Counted from the first letter of the stretch, positions 21,706 through 33,286 are shown. The stretch is DNA of 64,000 nt from Phlyctochytrium arcticum (GCA_025602905.1 JAHLKI010000002.1:1426001-1490000); one strand, 5' to 3'. Numbers and translations are program-made. Notes: generated by a model from the sequence alone, not told the origin.

Positions 21706-24700
21706 ATGGTGAGAACACGGCAGCCAAAAGAGCAATCAGACTGAGGTTGAAAAAAATGACTCTGGTAATGTTAAAGAACAAAGATAAGGTCGTCCGTTCA
21801 TTGAAATAAAGGACATTGCTCGCGAAACGACGGTTGCTTTTACTTACCTTCAAGATCGCGCACCGGATTTTTGTCAATGTTGGCCGAGAAGTGAGTAAGG
21901 GACTTGTTGGCAATCCATTGGTACATTGCTTTACATTGGCAATTGGCGACGATGCAACCACAGGGAGCAAGATCTTCTTTCAAGGAGTCTACTTTCAGGA
22001 AGTCTCGGACTTTTTTGGCCTTGCTGGGGGATTTTCCGTTCCCATTTGTACTGTCGGCAAGAGGGATTTTCGAAAGTGGCATCGGAACACTTTGGCAGTT
22101 TTGAATATCGATGTGGTTCCCTAGGTTAATGAACGGTTGCCGCCGCAGTGGCAATGGCACAAGTGATTCCCGAATGGTCGCTACGACCACCCCGGGAGTC
22201 TCCTTCTCGCTGGATGGGGCAACAACACCGGGGTTCTCCTTGTTGCTGGATGATGAAGGTGACGATGGGAATGACGAAAGGGGCGTGGGTTGTAATGGTG
22301 AGAGCGGCTTGATGACAAGGCTATAATGCGGCAGCGCGGATGCATAAGGCATCTTTGCCGTTTGCCCAATAATATCAAATGAAAATGAGAAGAGAGTAGA
22401 GAAAAGGTCCCGAAGATAAGCAACCATCCTCGGTACAACATCTTCCGCTGCCTTTTCTAGAGGGGATTGGGCCGTACGAGAGGTAGCCGCCTCGTCGTCA
22501 ATCGGAGAGACTGGTCGACCACGTAGCTCTAACTCCCGTTCCGTCATAGCAGCAAGCTGCCTTAAGGCAGACTCACCCCTCATGGCAGTAATCAACAGGG
22601 CTTTCCTGGATACTTGCTCATTGGTATCTTGAAAGCGAATTGCAGCCCGGAGGACAGAGTGAAAGACTTCTAAATCTTCACTTGAGAAGGTGGAAAAGAG
22701 CAAAGCCATAGCAACATCTTTTGGAAGATGAGAAGGAAGTTTTTCTAAGAGACCGAGCTGGAAAAGAATGATATTAACATACTGTAGTTTTTCTTCCCCA
22801 GAAGAGCAAACAATGGAAACAGCCGGTTGAGGCACATCTTGATTTGGTCAATGTCCCCACTTGATAGCAAATATGGGCAGTCGACCGAAAGAGGAATGAG
22901 TTCTTCAAACACCGATATAATCGAGTCTAACATTGCCTTTCGTACCGGTGTTGCTTGGGAGTTACCGGCTGCACGCAAGTTATAGCTTTTTAGGATTTCT
23001 TGGCGACACTCCTGCCAAGCGGTCATGGCCGTCCGTCGCTTGGGTCGCATGTTGATCGGCGAGGTGTTTTCCACCTCCGGATATCCAGCGACCCAGAGGG
23101 GATGAATGATAGTCCAAGCATGGACTAGGACCGCCTCTTGTGAGTTAAGGGCTACCTGCATGAGATCCGGGACCGGCAAGATGTGAGACTGGAGAGCGCT
23201 ATACCTGGGCGATTTTAGCAATTTGGTAGCATACATCCAGACGTAGAAATCGCCGGCCAGGATGACGGACTTGTTGAAGGAGCCAGTGCTGTCAGGATAA
23301 CCCACTTTTGACAAGAATGTCTGGAGGTTGTCCATGACCGGCTGCAGATCCAGGGCGCACTTCATGGGGTTATCGTCACTGCCAATAATATGAAGATCCT
23401 TTTGAGATCCGGCCTTGGTTGCCATACTATACGCGTAAAGTTTCTTGGACAAAATTTCTCCTTTACGGACTTCAGCGTATGTCTGTGTTGCGGGAGCGTC
23501 AATGACCAAAGGAATCCACGAAGCGTCCTGCAGCACAGATGCTGTAATGTCGCCGATCGCAGGCGGGAGAGGTGGCAATGTCCTATGTAACTTTACCGCA
23601 TAATTCGCGGTGGTCCTCGCGCTCGTAAACTTTCCGGGTGCGTTTGAGGTGTCTGGCACAGCCCGAATCTGGCACCAGTGAAAATCATCAATGGTGACAA
23701 CCAAGAGTGGGTCATTTTCCATAATGTCTTGAATGACATTTTCTTGCGCTGTCACAATAATGTCATTGATGCGGGTGATCGACTTGGACGGATGGTAGCA
23801 CAGATTCATCCTCGACAGAAATCTCTGATCCGTGTGTGTTGCGGTAATAAACTGATAGCCAACATATCTTTTGATGTAGTCGCACTTTCGATCCAAGGCC
23901 TGCCCGTCGTAACAAATGGAAAAGATGATAGATCTTTTTTTGCGATCTTGGTACAATACGGAATGTTGTTCAGAAGTACCGACGATGAGAGCCTTGAGCT
24001 CATAAGCACGTGGATACTGAGCTATGAACCCATCCAAGTCAATGAAAGGGTTTCCTTCAAAAGGGCGAGCGACCAGATCCCGCAGAGCCTGTTGATACTC
24101 GATAATCGTGGCAGGACTGAGATCTGGTACCTGCAATGTAGTGGCGACAACAGCATCTACATCCTCGGGCTCGTCAAAGTCGGTCAATATAACAATATGG
24201 CCATCACCATCTTCATTGACATGCTCAGCATTGTCCTGTTCTGGATTCGGGACTATAGTGGGTTCCAAATAGCCGGCCTTGTACCATCGGCTGCGGCAAG
24301 CATCGCAAGCATATGGGGAATGGAATCCAAAGCCGAACTGGAAGCTCAGGCCGGTCATCTGTAGTCTATCCAGCTCTGACCAATGAAATTTGTGAAATCG
24401 ACCAGAGTTTTTGGTCCCACAGCTGATGCAACCAGGTTTGTAATAGTATTTTCCAAGCTTTTTTCCCGGGACCTGAGTGAACCAGTCAAGACCGCCTTCG
24501 ACCTGACGCTATAATGATGACAACAAATGAAAGTCAACAAAGAAGGAGAGCCGATTACTATATTGAAATAAAGGTTTGTTTGCAAGATCATGAAGATGCC
24601 CAAATCACCTTCCGCTTCGGATGCATACTGTGGATTGTGCGTCTGAATTCTAGGCTGCTGTGAGTAGAGTCCTAGATAAAGTCACAGTATACGCTTCCCA

Positions 24701-24882
24701 TACCGTTTGAGCTTCGTTTCGAGGTTTTAGTGAGTGTGTCTAGTCGTAAAGTTTGCAGGGAAATGGACAGATGGTGGACGAATGTTTTTGAAAAACGTAT
24801 GGTGGAGCACGCATGTCGGATCGGATTACCTAATAGTATGATGACTGTGCCGTTTGCTAATTAAGGGCCGGGGTGCGCTGAG
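21706..24882 (-). mobile_element. T2: family T transposon, 3' end lost
   Basis: The 5' end (minus strand, 24882) is CTCAGCGCACCCC, the family TIR with one base lost. The next about 110 bases, with CGTTTTTC and CATCTGTCCATTTCC, match T1 and T3. The 3' TIR expected about 400 bp after the gene is absent; similarity to T1 fades near 21705 where gypsy protease begins. Hence a truncated copy inside the gypsy element; no TSD can be shown. Confidence 0.8.
21840..24626 (-). pseudogene. T2 transposase-like gene (family T), one frameshift
   Basis: Exon 1 ATG CAT CCG AAG CGG AAG (24626-24609, MHPKRK), intron 24608-24509 (100 bp), exon 2 from 24508 (RQVEGGLDWFTQVPGK). Conserved motifs in order: GCISCGTKNSGRFHKF, YACDACRSRWYKAGY, TIDDFHWCQIR, IIGSDDNPMKC, LAGDFYVWMY, VPDLMQVALNSQEAVLVHAW, MRPKRRTAM, and a C-terminal PCGCIVANCQC. 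A frameshift of about 1 nt lies near 22780 (LLGKKNY then YVNIILFQLG). The final frame stops at 21840, directly at a GTAAGT that looks like a splice donor. Protein similarity to T1 and T3 is clear but far from identity, so the copies belong to different subfamilies. Confidence 0.85.
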
Positions 24883-25222
24883 GGCCCTTACCCTTGTCCC
24901 TGGCATCAGTCGCGGTCAACTTCAACTCCGCAAGGCTTCCGCCAAGCGCTGCGCCAGTCGACCCACGACGTTGCTCAGTGAGGGGTTGCCCAGCAGGGGG
25001 AGAGGGGTCAGCTCCACCCTCGACGGTCTCGCCTTCCTCCAACTCACTTCGCCCCGCGGCAAGGTCCATGTCGTCCTCTGACTCCATGGCCTCTTCCTCC
25101 TTCTCACGGAAAGGTTGTTCGTCTTCCTTCCTCACGGCCTCCTCCTTCTTGTCACGCTTCGACGCTTCACCGTCGGTGGCACCCTTCTGCCCCTTGCGAG
25201 TCTTCGAAGGCTTGAAAGTCAT
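24883..25222 (-). pseudogene. Gypsy gag N-terminus, truncated by T2
   Basis: ATG at 25222 starts MTFKPSKTRKGQKG, a highly charged Lys/Glu-rich segment of about 113 codons, 120 bp inside the 5' LTR. The frame runs into the T2 end at 24882. Position and composition fit a gag start; there is no conserved domain to prove it. Confidence 0.55.
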
Positions 25223-25340
25223 GATACTGGAAAGAAAGAACGGATACGTGAGAGAAGGGTAAAGTTCAAAAACTTCAAAAACAAAATTGGAAAGCCGACC
25301 TTGTTTTCAATCAAACCACAAAGGTGGTGCTACCATGCAA

Positions 25341-25620
25341 TGGGGTCAGGGGGATCGGTCTGATGAAAGAAAGGGGCTCAAAGAAAAGTAAAATGGACGC
25401 TATATGCAACTTCCCAGGTTGCGAGAGTTCGGGTAGTGTAATGGTCGAAAAACACTTAAAGTTATGTCTAATGCTATCAGAGTACTTTATGATGGAAGAA
25501 AACCTGTCACGAGTGTGGCGCATGCCAGCTCGCGCAGTAATGATTGCTACCGCTCTCAGGGACCAATGACACATGTCATTCGGCCGCCTGCCGCTAGTAT
25601 AAAAGAACCAGAACCCGTCA
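25341..25620 (-). repeat. Gypsy 5' LTR
   Basis: 280 bp, partner of 16830-17109. The next bases inward on the minus strand (TTGCATGGTAGCACC) are in the primer-binding position; the tRNA was not identified. A related sequence follows the solo LTR at 63.2 kb. Confidence 0.92.
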
Positions 25621-26695
25621 CATGCCTGGAAAGCCTCGTTCTTGGTTTTCCTCCAAGATCGCTTGGAGGTCTTCGGCCGTAGGTTTTCGTAAAAACTCGG
25701 CCTGGTAAACCTCGATCACCGTCTTGCAAAATTCATCAAGGGTCTGCAAAGCCGTCGATTCTCCCATTCTTAAATATTCATCAATGGAATCGGCAGCACA
25801 TCCGTACGCGAGCATTCTGAGCGCTGCAGTAACTTTCTGGTAAGGAGAAAAGCCTGGCCGCCCGACGGCATCTAGCTTCAGTTTGAAATAGTCGTTCGCT
25901 TGTGCGACAGCTTGAATGATCTGAACGACTAGATCCTTGTCCATTCAAAATCTGCGGCAAAAGAGGTTTGGTGTGAACGTGGGGAATTCGTCAAAGTAGT
26001 CTTTCATCAGTTGAACGTGTCCAGCTGTTCTGTCGCGAGAGATGATCCTGCGTGGGGGTGGCGGAGGCCTATCTTCGTCTTCATCGGAGCTGTCCCTCCC
26101 TTCCAACATTTCATCAAACATGCGCTTGAGTTCCCCTTCACAATACTTTCGCATGTATCTACTCATGCTTAAACCGGGTGCGTTGTCCAGACAGTCAGAC
26201 AACGACACCGCAAAGTCGGAGAATACAGAGGAGCCACCGCTTGCGCTGGGTGCGTCCGAGCTGTAGTAGTTGGAGCTGTCGGAGAAATCCATGCGGAAAA
26301 CTAAGAGCTAAGTTAGTTACGTGATATATTGTACAGTGGGCAGGTACATACAAGTTCTAGGTTCAGTTTCCGCAGGTTCGTCGTCGCAGGTGATAAATTG
26401 ATCCAACCTGCCAGAGGTTTGGAGTCGGGGTATTTATAAGGAAGCCGTCAAAAAAACTGTTCCACCGGCCGCTAATGTACTTGGTTTAGCTAGAGTATCT
26501 ATGACTATCCTCGCAGTATCCTCGAGATTCGAGCATCCTCCAAGTATCCTCGGGAGGCTCGACCATCAATGACACCGAGATACAGTGATTATGGCTACAA
26601 TATGAAGGACGTGGGAAAGCGAATAGGACGCGACGCGTTACGCAACAAGACAGAAGATTTGCATAATAAAACAATTGGAATTTATTTGAAAGAAT

Positions 26696-26771
26696 ATGAT
26701 TATATCATAGTATAGGTAGTTCTAGGGCAAACATGATTACAGTATATCATAGCATAGCTAGTTCTAGGGCG
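26696..26771. repeat. Tandem duplication upstream of the Harbinger A transposase
   Basis: The unit TATATCATAGTATAGGTAGT (with TCTAGGGC after it) occurs twice about 42 bp apart. The surrounding segment 26293-26807 is otherwise non-coding and also has three AGTATCCTCG copies near 26501-26555. Confidence 0.6.
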
Positions 26772-26807
26772 TTGTTCTAAATCAAAATACTCATCATAAA
26801 GTGGATC

Positions 26808-26964
26808 TGTTATGACTAAGCGTCAGTTACCTCAGCAAGGTCTTCTATAACCCCGACGTGTCGCGTCTCCGGACGCGTAAACCTTGTATATAATGTGGTC
26901 GTCGGTTCACCCCGCACCAACTCTTTAGTGTTTGATTCAATATATTGAGTACCGTATTGCAACA
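26808..26964 (+). repeat. Copia B 5' LTR
   Basis: 157 bp, TG..CA ends, contains TTGTATATAATG as a possible TATA element. Partner at 31769-31923. Confidence 0.93.
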
Positions 26965-27018
26965 CGTTATCAGAACCAAGCTCTAACCAACTCAGTACCA
27001 ACAAAAACCACAAACGAC

Positions 27019-30000
27019 ATGACCGACATTGCGAGAATTCAACCCACGAAATACCAGCAACTGCTGCCCGATGGTCAAAACTATATTGCCTGGTCCCAAA
27101 ATACCCAAGATCATTTATTTGCAGACGGCCTGGAACATGCTTTAGTACCACGCCCCGATGTGCCAAACATACAAATCCTCCATCCCGATCAGGCCGCAGA
27201 TAATGCCGCAACTACAGAAGACGCCATAACTTGTGACAAGAAAATCAAGTAATTGAGAGAGCGCGCTCAAGCTGTTTTGTTTATGAAACGACATCTGAGT
27301 CCGGACTTACAAGAACAATATAGTGCAACCAAAGATCCTTACAGACTATGGCAACAATTCTCAGCGCGATTCTTTAACCAGAAAGTGATCCTGGAACCCC
27401 GCGCCATGCACGATTTTAACAACCTACGCTTCCAAGATTACACGTCCGTTCACGCATATAATTGTGCCCTTATGTTTATTGTGAACCGCCTCCGCCTCTG
27501 CGGAAAGATGGATATGATAACCGACGCGAACTTAATTCAAAAGACCCTTTCAACCTTTCCAAAACACATGGTGGTACTATCCTCATTGTACCAAAACCTA
27601 AATTTCCAAACTTATTCCGCCCTGCTCGCAACTATGCAAACAACCGAAGAGCGCGAGAACAGCCTCCTTACAAACGCCCACGTACGCCCGCCCGGAACTG
27701 CAACGCCTTCGCTAGGCGCAAGTCCCGCCAATGTAGAATCACACTACATCGACCGATACAAGAACGGGGGACAACTCCATCAGTATAACACCAATGACCA
27801 AGGTCCGATTTACGCCGAGTCACACTATACACAACGTTTCGACCCTCACGGCCAAGGACAATGGCGAGGACACGGTCGTGGTCGTGGTCGCGGACAACAT
27901 CGCTCTCAGGTCACTTGTTTCGAATGCGGTATACAGTACAAGGCCATCGTGGAAAAGAATGCCGAACTGCTCCGCATCTATGCCAACTATACAAACAGTT
28001 TGGCAAACCAGAAATTAAGGAAGCAGAAGCAAATTCGGTCACCACAACTACCCCTGATCCCGTGCCCGTGCCTGAACTGGTTTACAGCAATTTCATGGAC
28101 GCGTCAAACGACAATATTCCCACCCGCCCCGAAATCCGAGCGGAAATCAACTCTATCCATACAGACAACGAATACACGGAAACCAAGCGCTCATCGACAG
28201 CGGGACAACACACTGTATCATCCCTCATTGGGAAATGTTCACGACACTAAACAACGACAAAGAACTCACTTTAAAGACCATCTCGGGATCTTCATTGGCC
28301 GAAGGATCAGGACACGACAGATTACAACTACCAAACGGAACAATTTTGGAAATCGAAGACGCTCTCTACGCCCCTCAATCTCCCAGATTGCTGATTAGCT
28401 TCAAGGCTTTACACCAGAACAAGCTATCCATTCAAACCAAGAATGACGGGGGAAAAATGAACATGCATTTATTGCGCAAAGGGGAAATTGTAGAAATTTT
28501 GAATGGTCTCAAGACTGGCCTATACACTACCACTGTAAATGCTATCAATATACAATCTTTCACCTATTACGCGCAAACTGAAAATGAAAAGGTGTTATCA
28601 CTATCGAAAGACTTTACGATCGGCAACCAATCTGCAATGTATGACCTCTGGCATGCTCGTTTCGGACATCCAGGAAAGAATATGTTCGGCCGTATCCTGA
28701 ACGTAGTGCGAAACATGAACCTCTCAACGCGACAGTTCAACAAGGGTTTATCTTTGAACTCGCCATGCCGACCATGTGCACTGGCCAAATTCTCATCTGC
28801 ACCCGCCAGTTTCAAGGAACCTACGGAGGCCCCTCCATTCCTAAGTCGACTGAACATTGATATCCATGGCCCAGTACTGTATATCCTCCATCGGGAAAAT
28901 TTGAGTACTTTATGGTTATTGGATATTCCTCATCCCGTTTGGCATATGTCGCCTTACTAGAAAACAAAGACGACGCTTTCCCCAATGCCCTACGCCATTT
29001 CATCAAACTCCGAAATTTTTACCCAGAATACAAAATCAAAAAGATCCGAGTCGACAATGCGGGAGAACTTACCTCACCACTCATGAAGGCATACTTGGCT
29101 TCGTGCGGCACGGAACTAGAGACATGCACAGAGTATATACATCAACAAAACGGAAGTGCCGAAGCACTGATTAAAAGAGTATCCACCACGGCTCAGGCAA
29201 TGCTGTTAGGATCGAGACTACCAGCGTCTGCATGGGGTCACGCCGTTTTACACGCAGTCAACATTCCGAACTACCGACCCTCCTATTATATGAAGGAAAG
29301 CCCCCACCAGCTACTAAATGGACACTCACCGAGTGTTGACCATCTGCAAGTTTTTGGAAGCGCAGTGCATGTTCCCATCCCACCACCCAAAAGAAGTAAG
29401 ATGGGACCGCAACGTACAATTGGAATATACATTGGTTATGACAGCACCTGCAAAATACGATATCTAGAACCCACATCCGGCTCGGTTTTCCACGCCCGTT
29501 TTGCCGATTGTATTTTTGACAAAACCCAATTTCCCACCGTAGGAAACAAGGAGTACCTCACGGAGGATCAACGCAAAGAACGAGAGGTCCTGTTTTCTCC
29601 ATCCCCTCCAAGACCTACGGCATATTCTATCTCTCCAATGACTGAAAAGACAATCGCGGAAATTATCAACCTCCAAAGAATCGTGAATAATGCCCCCGAC
29701 ACATTCAACAACAGCGCTACTGTAATGCGTCACCCAGAATCTTTAACATCGGCCGCAATAAACGCACCGGAACGCATATCTACAGAACTACCTCCAGCAG
29801 TGACCACCAAGCCACGAAGAAAACGTGGACGACCACTTGGCTCAAAAAACAAAAATCCCCGTAAAAAGTTTACACCACCAGAAAACCGCATCACGGATGA
29901 TCCGAGAGTGGAAATTACCGAAACAATGATTAATCACATCGCTGCGGCCATCAACTCCAGCACCGCCCTTATTTTTGACAAAGATTTGGACACAGACGCA

Positions 30001-31655
30001 CAATCGATTAAAGAAGCACGTACACGATCGGACCGGCCTAAATGGCACGACGCAATACAAGCCGAATACGATTCAATTTTTAAAAGAAATGTCCTCGGTC
30101 CCATTCAGGAAACCCCCAATGGGTTTGATCCAGTGGGATGTCGAGTTATATTACACCTCAAACGCAACGCCGACGGTGAAATCGTACGACACAAAGCAAG
30201 AGTCGTAGCCAAAGGATACGCTCAACGCTACGGCATTGATTTTACGGAAACATATGTTCCAGTTCTCGACGCAGTCTTCTTCCGTTTCTTTCTCGGATTT
30301 GCTGCCAGTGACAAACTGATGATGCACCTGATGGATGTAGTCACCGCATTCATACTGTATACGGGAAAATGGACAAGGAGATTTATATGCGGGTCCCCGA
30401 AAATCTGTACGGAACGGACACTGCACAACAAATGGCAGAATTTGAAAATCCCTCTGCTAGGGTGAACCAAGCCCTGTAAGGCTTCAAACAATCCGGCATG
30501 CTATGGTACCAAAGACTGCACCGTTTTCTACTCGACAAAGGTTTCGAGACGGAGGCCTATTGCCCCTGCATATTCATAAAAAGAGCGGGACCCGAAGTCG
30601 CCGTTGTTGCAGTTTACGTACAGTAGATGATCTGAATATCATCGGCATCAAAAGGGCTATCTCTGACACACGGAAAAATCTTGCAAATGAGTTTGAAATG
30701 AAACATCTAGGTAAGACCACTTACTGTTTAGGCTTACAGATTGCACACATACAGTATCTTCCAGCTCCGAAGGCCCCGGCATTTTTCTACATCAAACCGG
30801 ATACACCTGGCAAGTTTTCAAATGTTTCTCCATGGACGCCTCCAATACAGCACGTACCCCGATGGAAGTACGAAGCCTTACCCACGACAAAGATATCTTT
30901 CGACCCAGACAAGAGGCCGAAGAACCTTTGGATCCCACAGTCCCATACTCCTCAGCAGTGGGCGCACTTATGTACCTTGCAAATCAAACTCGACCAGATA
31001 TCGCTTTCGCTGTAAATTTACTGGCAAGGTACACGGCAAATCCAACTCAACGACACTGGATCGGAGTCAAACGCGTCATGAAATATCTACAGTAAAGGGA
31101 ACAGCCAATTTTGGATAAATTTTCCCACGCAAATCCAGCCAGGCTCTGGTAGGATACGCGGACGCCGGTTACCAATCGGATCCCCACACCGGCAAGTCTC
31201 AAACCGGATATGTATACCTATTTGGGGGAACCGCCATCAGCTGGAATTCAAGCAAGCAAACCATGGTCACAACGTCGACTAATCACTCGGAATTGATCGC
31301 GATGTACGAAGCAGCAAGAGAGGCCGTTGCCCTTCGCAATGCTCTGAAATTCATCACCACTAAGACCGCTCGAATTACCACGATTTTCGACGAACCAACT
31401 ATCTTTTACGGGGACAACGCCGCCTGCATTAGCCAAATCGAAAAAGGATACACAAACTGCTCGCGAACCCGCCACATAGATCCAAAGTACTTCTATGCAC
31501 ACGAAATCAACCACATCGACATCGAAGTTACAAAGATCGCATCAATCGACAATGTAGCAGACATATTGACCAAGGCACTCGGTCCTACCACCCATTGGCA
31601 CCTCCTCCCCAAACTCGGACTGCGCAGTCACCAGACTCTAGACAACAAAGCCTGA
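27019..31655 (+). pseudogene. Copia B gag-pol, several stops and frameshifts
   Basis: ATG at 27019 (MTDIARIQPTKYQQLLPDG). A TAA at 27250-27252 interrupts Gag, which continues in frame (RERAQAVLFMKRHLSPDLQ). A zinc-knuckle start CFECGI lies near 27920. In other frames follow the protease region, pre-integrase (LWHARFGHPGKN, CRPCALAKF), integrase core (RVDNAGELTSPLMKAYL, QQNGSAEALIKR), RT (WHDAIQAEYDSI, HKARVVAKGYAQRYGIDF) and RNase H (STNHSELIAMYEAAREAV, YGDNAACI, HIDPKYFYAHE, VADILTKAL). At least five breaks separate these blocks. The typical copia order IN-RT-RH is kept. Confidence 0.88.
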
Positions 31656-31768
31656 TTCGGTTCAGGGGGAGTAAACGGCATACAGTACCATAACAACTCA
31701 ACAGAGTCGTGCAATTACTGAGCCTTGCAACTACTGAACTACAGTACAGTTCAGCATTTGAGGGGGAG

Positions 31769-31923
31769 TGTTATGACTAAGCGTCAGTTACCTCAGCAAG
31801 GTCAGATAACCCCGACGTGTCGCGTCTCCGGACGCGTAAACCTTGTATATACTGTGGTCGTCGGTTCACCCCGCACCAACTCTTTAGTCTTTGATTCAAT
31901 ATATTGAGTACCGTATTGCAACA
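31769..31923 (+). repeat. Copia B 3' LTR
   Basis: 155 bp, preceded by the purine tract. Differs from the 5' LTR by a short indel (TCTTCTATAACC against TCAGATAACC) and a few substitutions. Confidence 0.93.
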
Positions 31924-31959
31924 GGATCATGTTTTCTTTGAACCTCTCCGTCAACACGT

Positions 31960-32760
31960 CCAAGTGCGTCCTTTGTGTTGAGAAGATTGTATTTCGCCAA
32001 CAACTCTGTATTGGCATCTTGTCTTCAATGCAAACTCGAGTAGAGTACGAGGCGTTGTAGTATTTTCTGGGTTTTTGCCCAAGACAGTTCATTATTGGCC
32101 GAGAGCGGGAATCAAACTTTGCAGAAATGGAATCCATAAAGCATGTAGCTGGGCGGGAGGTATACGATTAGCCCTCTCGGCGATTTTGTGGCAAAGGAGC
32201 GCGGAAAGGTCGTCCCATTTTAGTTGATGGCACTGCACGAAACAGTCAACCAGAATGGTGGTGGAAATCATTCCGTTTGTTGGTGATGGTGGCGGTTTTC
32301 GCTTAAGATGTCGCATAGGAATCCATGCTGGTCGCCCGGAGGCCCTCTAGGAGGCCCTGGGGGTTTGGTTTGCGAAGTTCCTTGGCGGCCCAAGTGCTTG
32401 CTGCCCTCATTGTTTTGATCCATTGTTGATTGTTGCTGAAATCAAGCCAAGAAGCGTCCAACTCCCAGGTGTTGCGAACCGAGGTGTCCACAACCGTCTC
32501 TGGACCTCTCCCGAAAGGGGCCAGACGTGCCTTGTCAATTAACTTCCGGGCATATTCCTCCGTCAATGGAAAAGGAGTGATGCCAACATTGAGGACCGAG
32601 ATTGGGGCAACACTGGGTATGGTCTTGAATGCAGCAAAGCACCCCGCTGCTTGAACTGCATCCAGGGAATGGCATAGATTTTCCTTGATTTTGCGAGAGG
32701 CGCCCGTTGGCGTATGCAATCCAGTTGGCCAAAGTTTGGCAAAGTATGGGTTCATAGCCT
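31960..32760 (-). pseudogene. 2OG-Fe(II) oxygenase-family gene fragment carried in Harbinger A
   Basis: The piece 32755-32303 encodes LDAVQAAGCFAAFKTIP, FPLTEEYARKLIDKARLAPF and ETVVDTSVRNTWELDASWLD, a pattern I know from the N-terminus of large fungal prolyl-4-hydroxylase-like 2OG oxygenases. A second piece, 32316-32092, resembles a later part of the same proteins (LVDCFVQCHQLKWDDLSALL, LHALWIPFLQSLIPAL). The iron-binding core that should lie between them is missing. So this is an internally deleted copy; it makes no enzyme. It lies between the TIRs of Harbinger A, upstream of and in the same direction as the transposase, and its left part meets copia B at 31928. Confidence 0.6.
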
Positions 32761-32953
32761 GGAGCAGAGCTTGGGATCAGAGAGCACTTCCAGATGGCGC
32801 AAGCAATCGTAATCCTAGTTTTTCCTCCTTGCCCGCTGGAGCAGACGGGGATGGGGCTGAAAAGGCTGCCATGGCAACAAGCCACTTGTGGCTCGGTCCC
32901 AACCCTAACTCCACCCCCAGCGCTGGAGATGCTCTAAGTATGCGGGTCACGAC

Positions 32954-33286
32954 ATGCTTCCAACTAAAAGGGCACTGAGAAACGGCAAGCCCCTGGTCAA
33001 CATCAGTCCCTCAATTCCCCCCAACCCTCTAATGCACACTAACCCCTCAATGCCACCCAACCCTCCAATGCCCCCTCCTCCCCCCATGTCGAACAATGGA
33101 GAAACGTTTTTGAATATTGATTCGGAGTTCAGCGAGCGCGTCGCTTGCTCGTTCAGCGCCCTGACCGACACCATTTGTCCAGGTGGTGCAGCTGGGCATC
33201 AGCATGGCTCGGTTGCCAGCTCTCCCGTCCCCACAAACAGAAGGAAAAATGGCATTCTGATTCTGAAAACAGTGAAAAGACAATAG
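32954..33286 (+). CDS. Unrecognised Pro-rich open frame right of Harbinger A
   Basis: 110 codons from an ATG 17 bp outside the element: basic start, Pro/Asn-rich middle (PPNPPMPPPPPMSNNG) and a charged end. Could be an exon of the gene cut by Harbinger A at 14541, since both lie on the plus strand, but no junction can be shown. Low confidence that it is coding. Confidence 0.25.
   Translation: MLPTKRALRNGKPLVNISPSIPPNPLMHTNPSMPPNPPMPPPPPMSNNGETFLNIDSEFSERVACSFSALTDTICPGGAAGHQHGSVASSPVPTNRRKNGILILKTVKRQ

Larger units (their letters stand above)
16830..25620 (-). mobile_element. Ty3/gypsy chromovirus with LTRs, nested in Harbinger A
   Basis: Two 280-bp LTRs (16830-17109 and 25341-25620), reading TGATGGG..CCGCA and TGACGGG..CCCCA on the minus strand, differ at about 2 positions. 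The internal order is gag, protease, RT, RNase H, integrase, chromodomain on the minus strand. A polypurine tract adjoins the left LTR. The right flank starts CATGC (25621-25625); the left flank has CATGC at 16818-16822 followed by 7 extra bases (CTTAAAA) before the LTR, so a 5-bp TSD is likely but one border is untidy. A T2 transposon replaces part of gag and protease. Confidence 0.9.
16048..26292 (-). pseudogene. Harbinger A DDE transposase, split by a gypsy element
   Basis: Starts at ATG 26292 (MDFSDSSNYYSSD, acidic) and reaches TPNLFCRRF. A stop (TGA, 25945-25947) replaces the Arg expected in RRFRMDKDL, a CGA-to-TGA change. Then AADSIDEYLRMGESTA and ERGFPGM at 25621. The gypsy element interrupts, and the gene resumes at 16822 with MGSLDCMHWDWKNCP (Asp1) and FGMPGSYNDLTIL (Asp2). 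A 53-bp intron (16552-16500) then gives YYLVDGIYPKW and ERAFGVLQARWNII (Glu region), ending LIDQLWENR at 16048. Removing the intron restores the frame, so the intron is real. Endonuclease of the PIF type, inactive here. Confidence 0.88.
26808..31923 (+). mobile_element. Ty1/copia retrotransposon B with LTRs and 5-bp TSD
   Basis: LTRs 26808-26964 and 31769-31923 (157 and 155 bp, about 96-97 percent alike) start TGTTATGACT and end CAACA. GGATC flanks both sides (26803-26807 and 31924-31928). A purine run AGGGGGAG stands before the right LTR, and TTATCAGAACC follows the left LTR in primer-binding position. It is nested in Harbinger A, next to the 2OG gene fragment. Confidence 0.93.
14544..32934. 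mobile_element. PIF/Harbinger element A, expanded by nested gypsy and copia insertions
   Basis: The left end GAGCATCTCCAGCGCTGG (14544) and the inverted right end (32934) agree at about 33 of 35 positions, and TAA flanks both (14541-14543, 32935-32937). Inside are a Myb-like gene (+), a transposase gene (-) and a 2OG oxygenase fragment (-). Removing gypsy (16830-25620) and copia (26808-31923) leaves roughly 4.5 kb, a normal size for such an element. The transposase reads through the gypsy site (GFPGM | MGSLDCMHW), which proves the nesting there. The 3-bp TSD alone is weak; the long TIR carries the call. Confidence 0.8.

Noticed and set aside
23678..24364. Plus-strand open frame of 228 codons
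   Set aside because: Antisense to T2, which is supported by motifs shared with T1 and T3.
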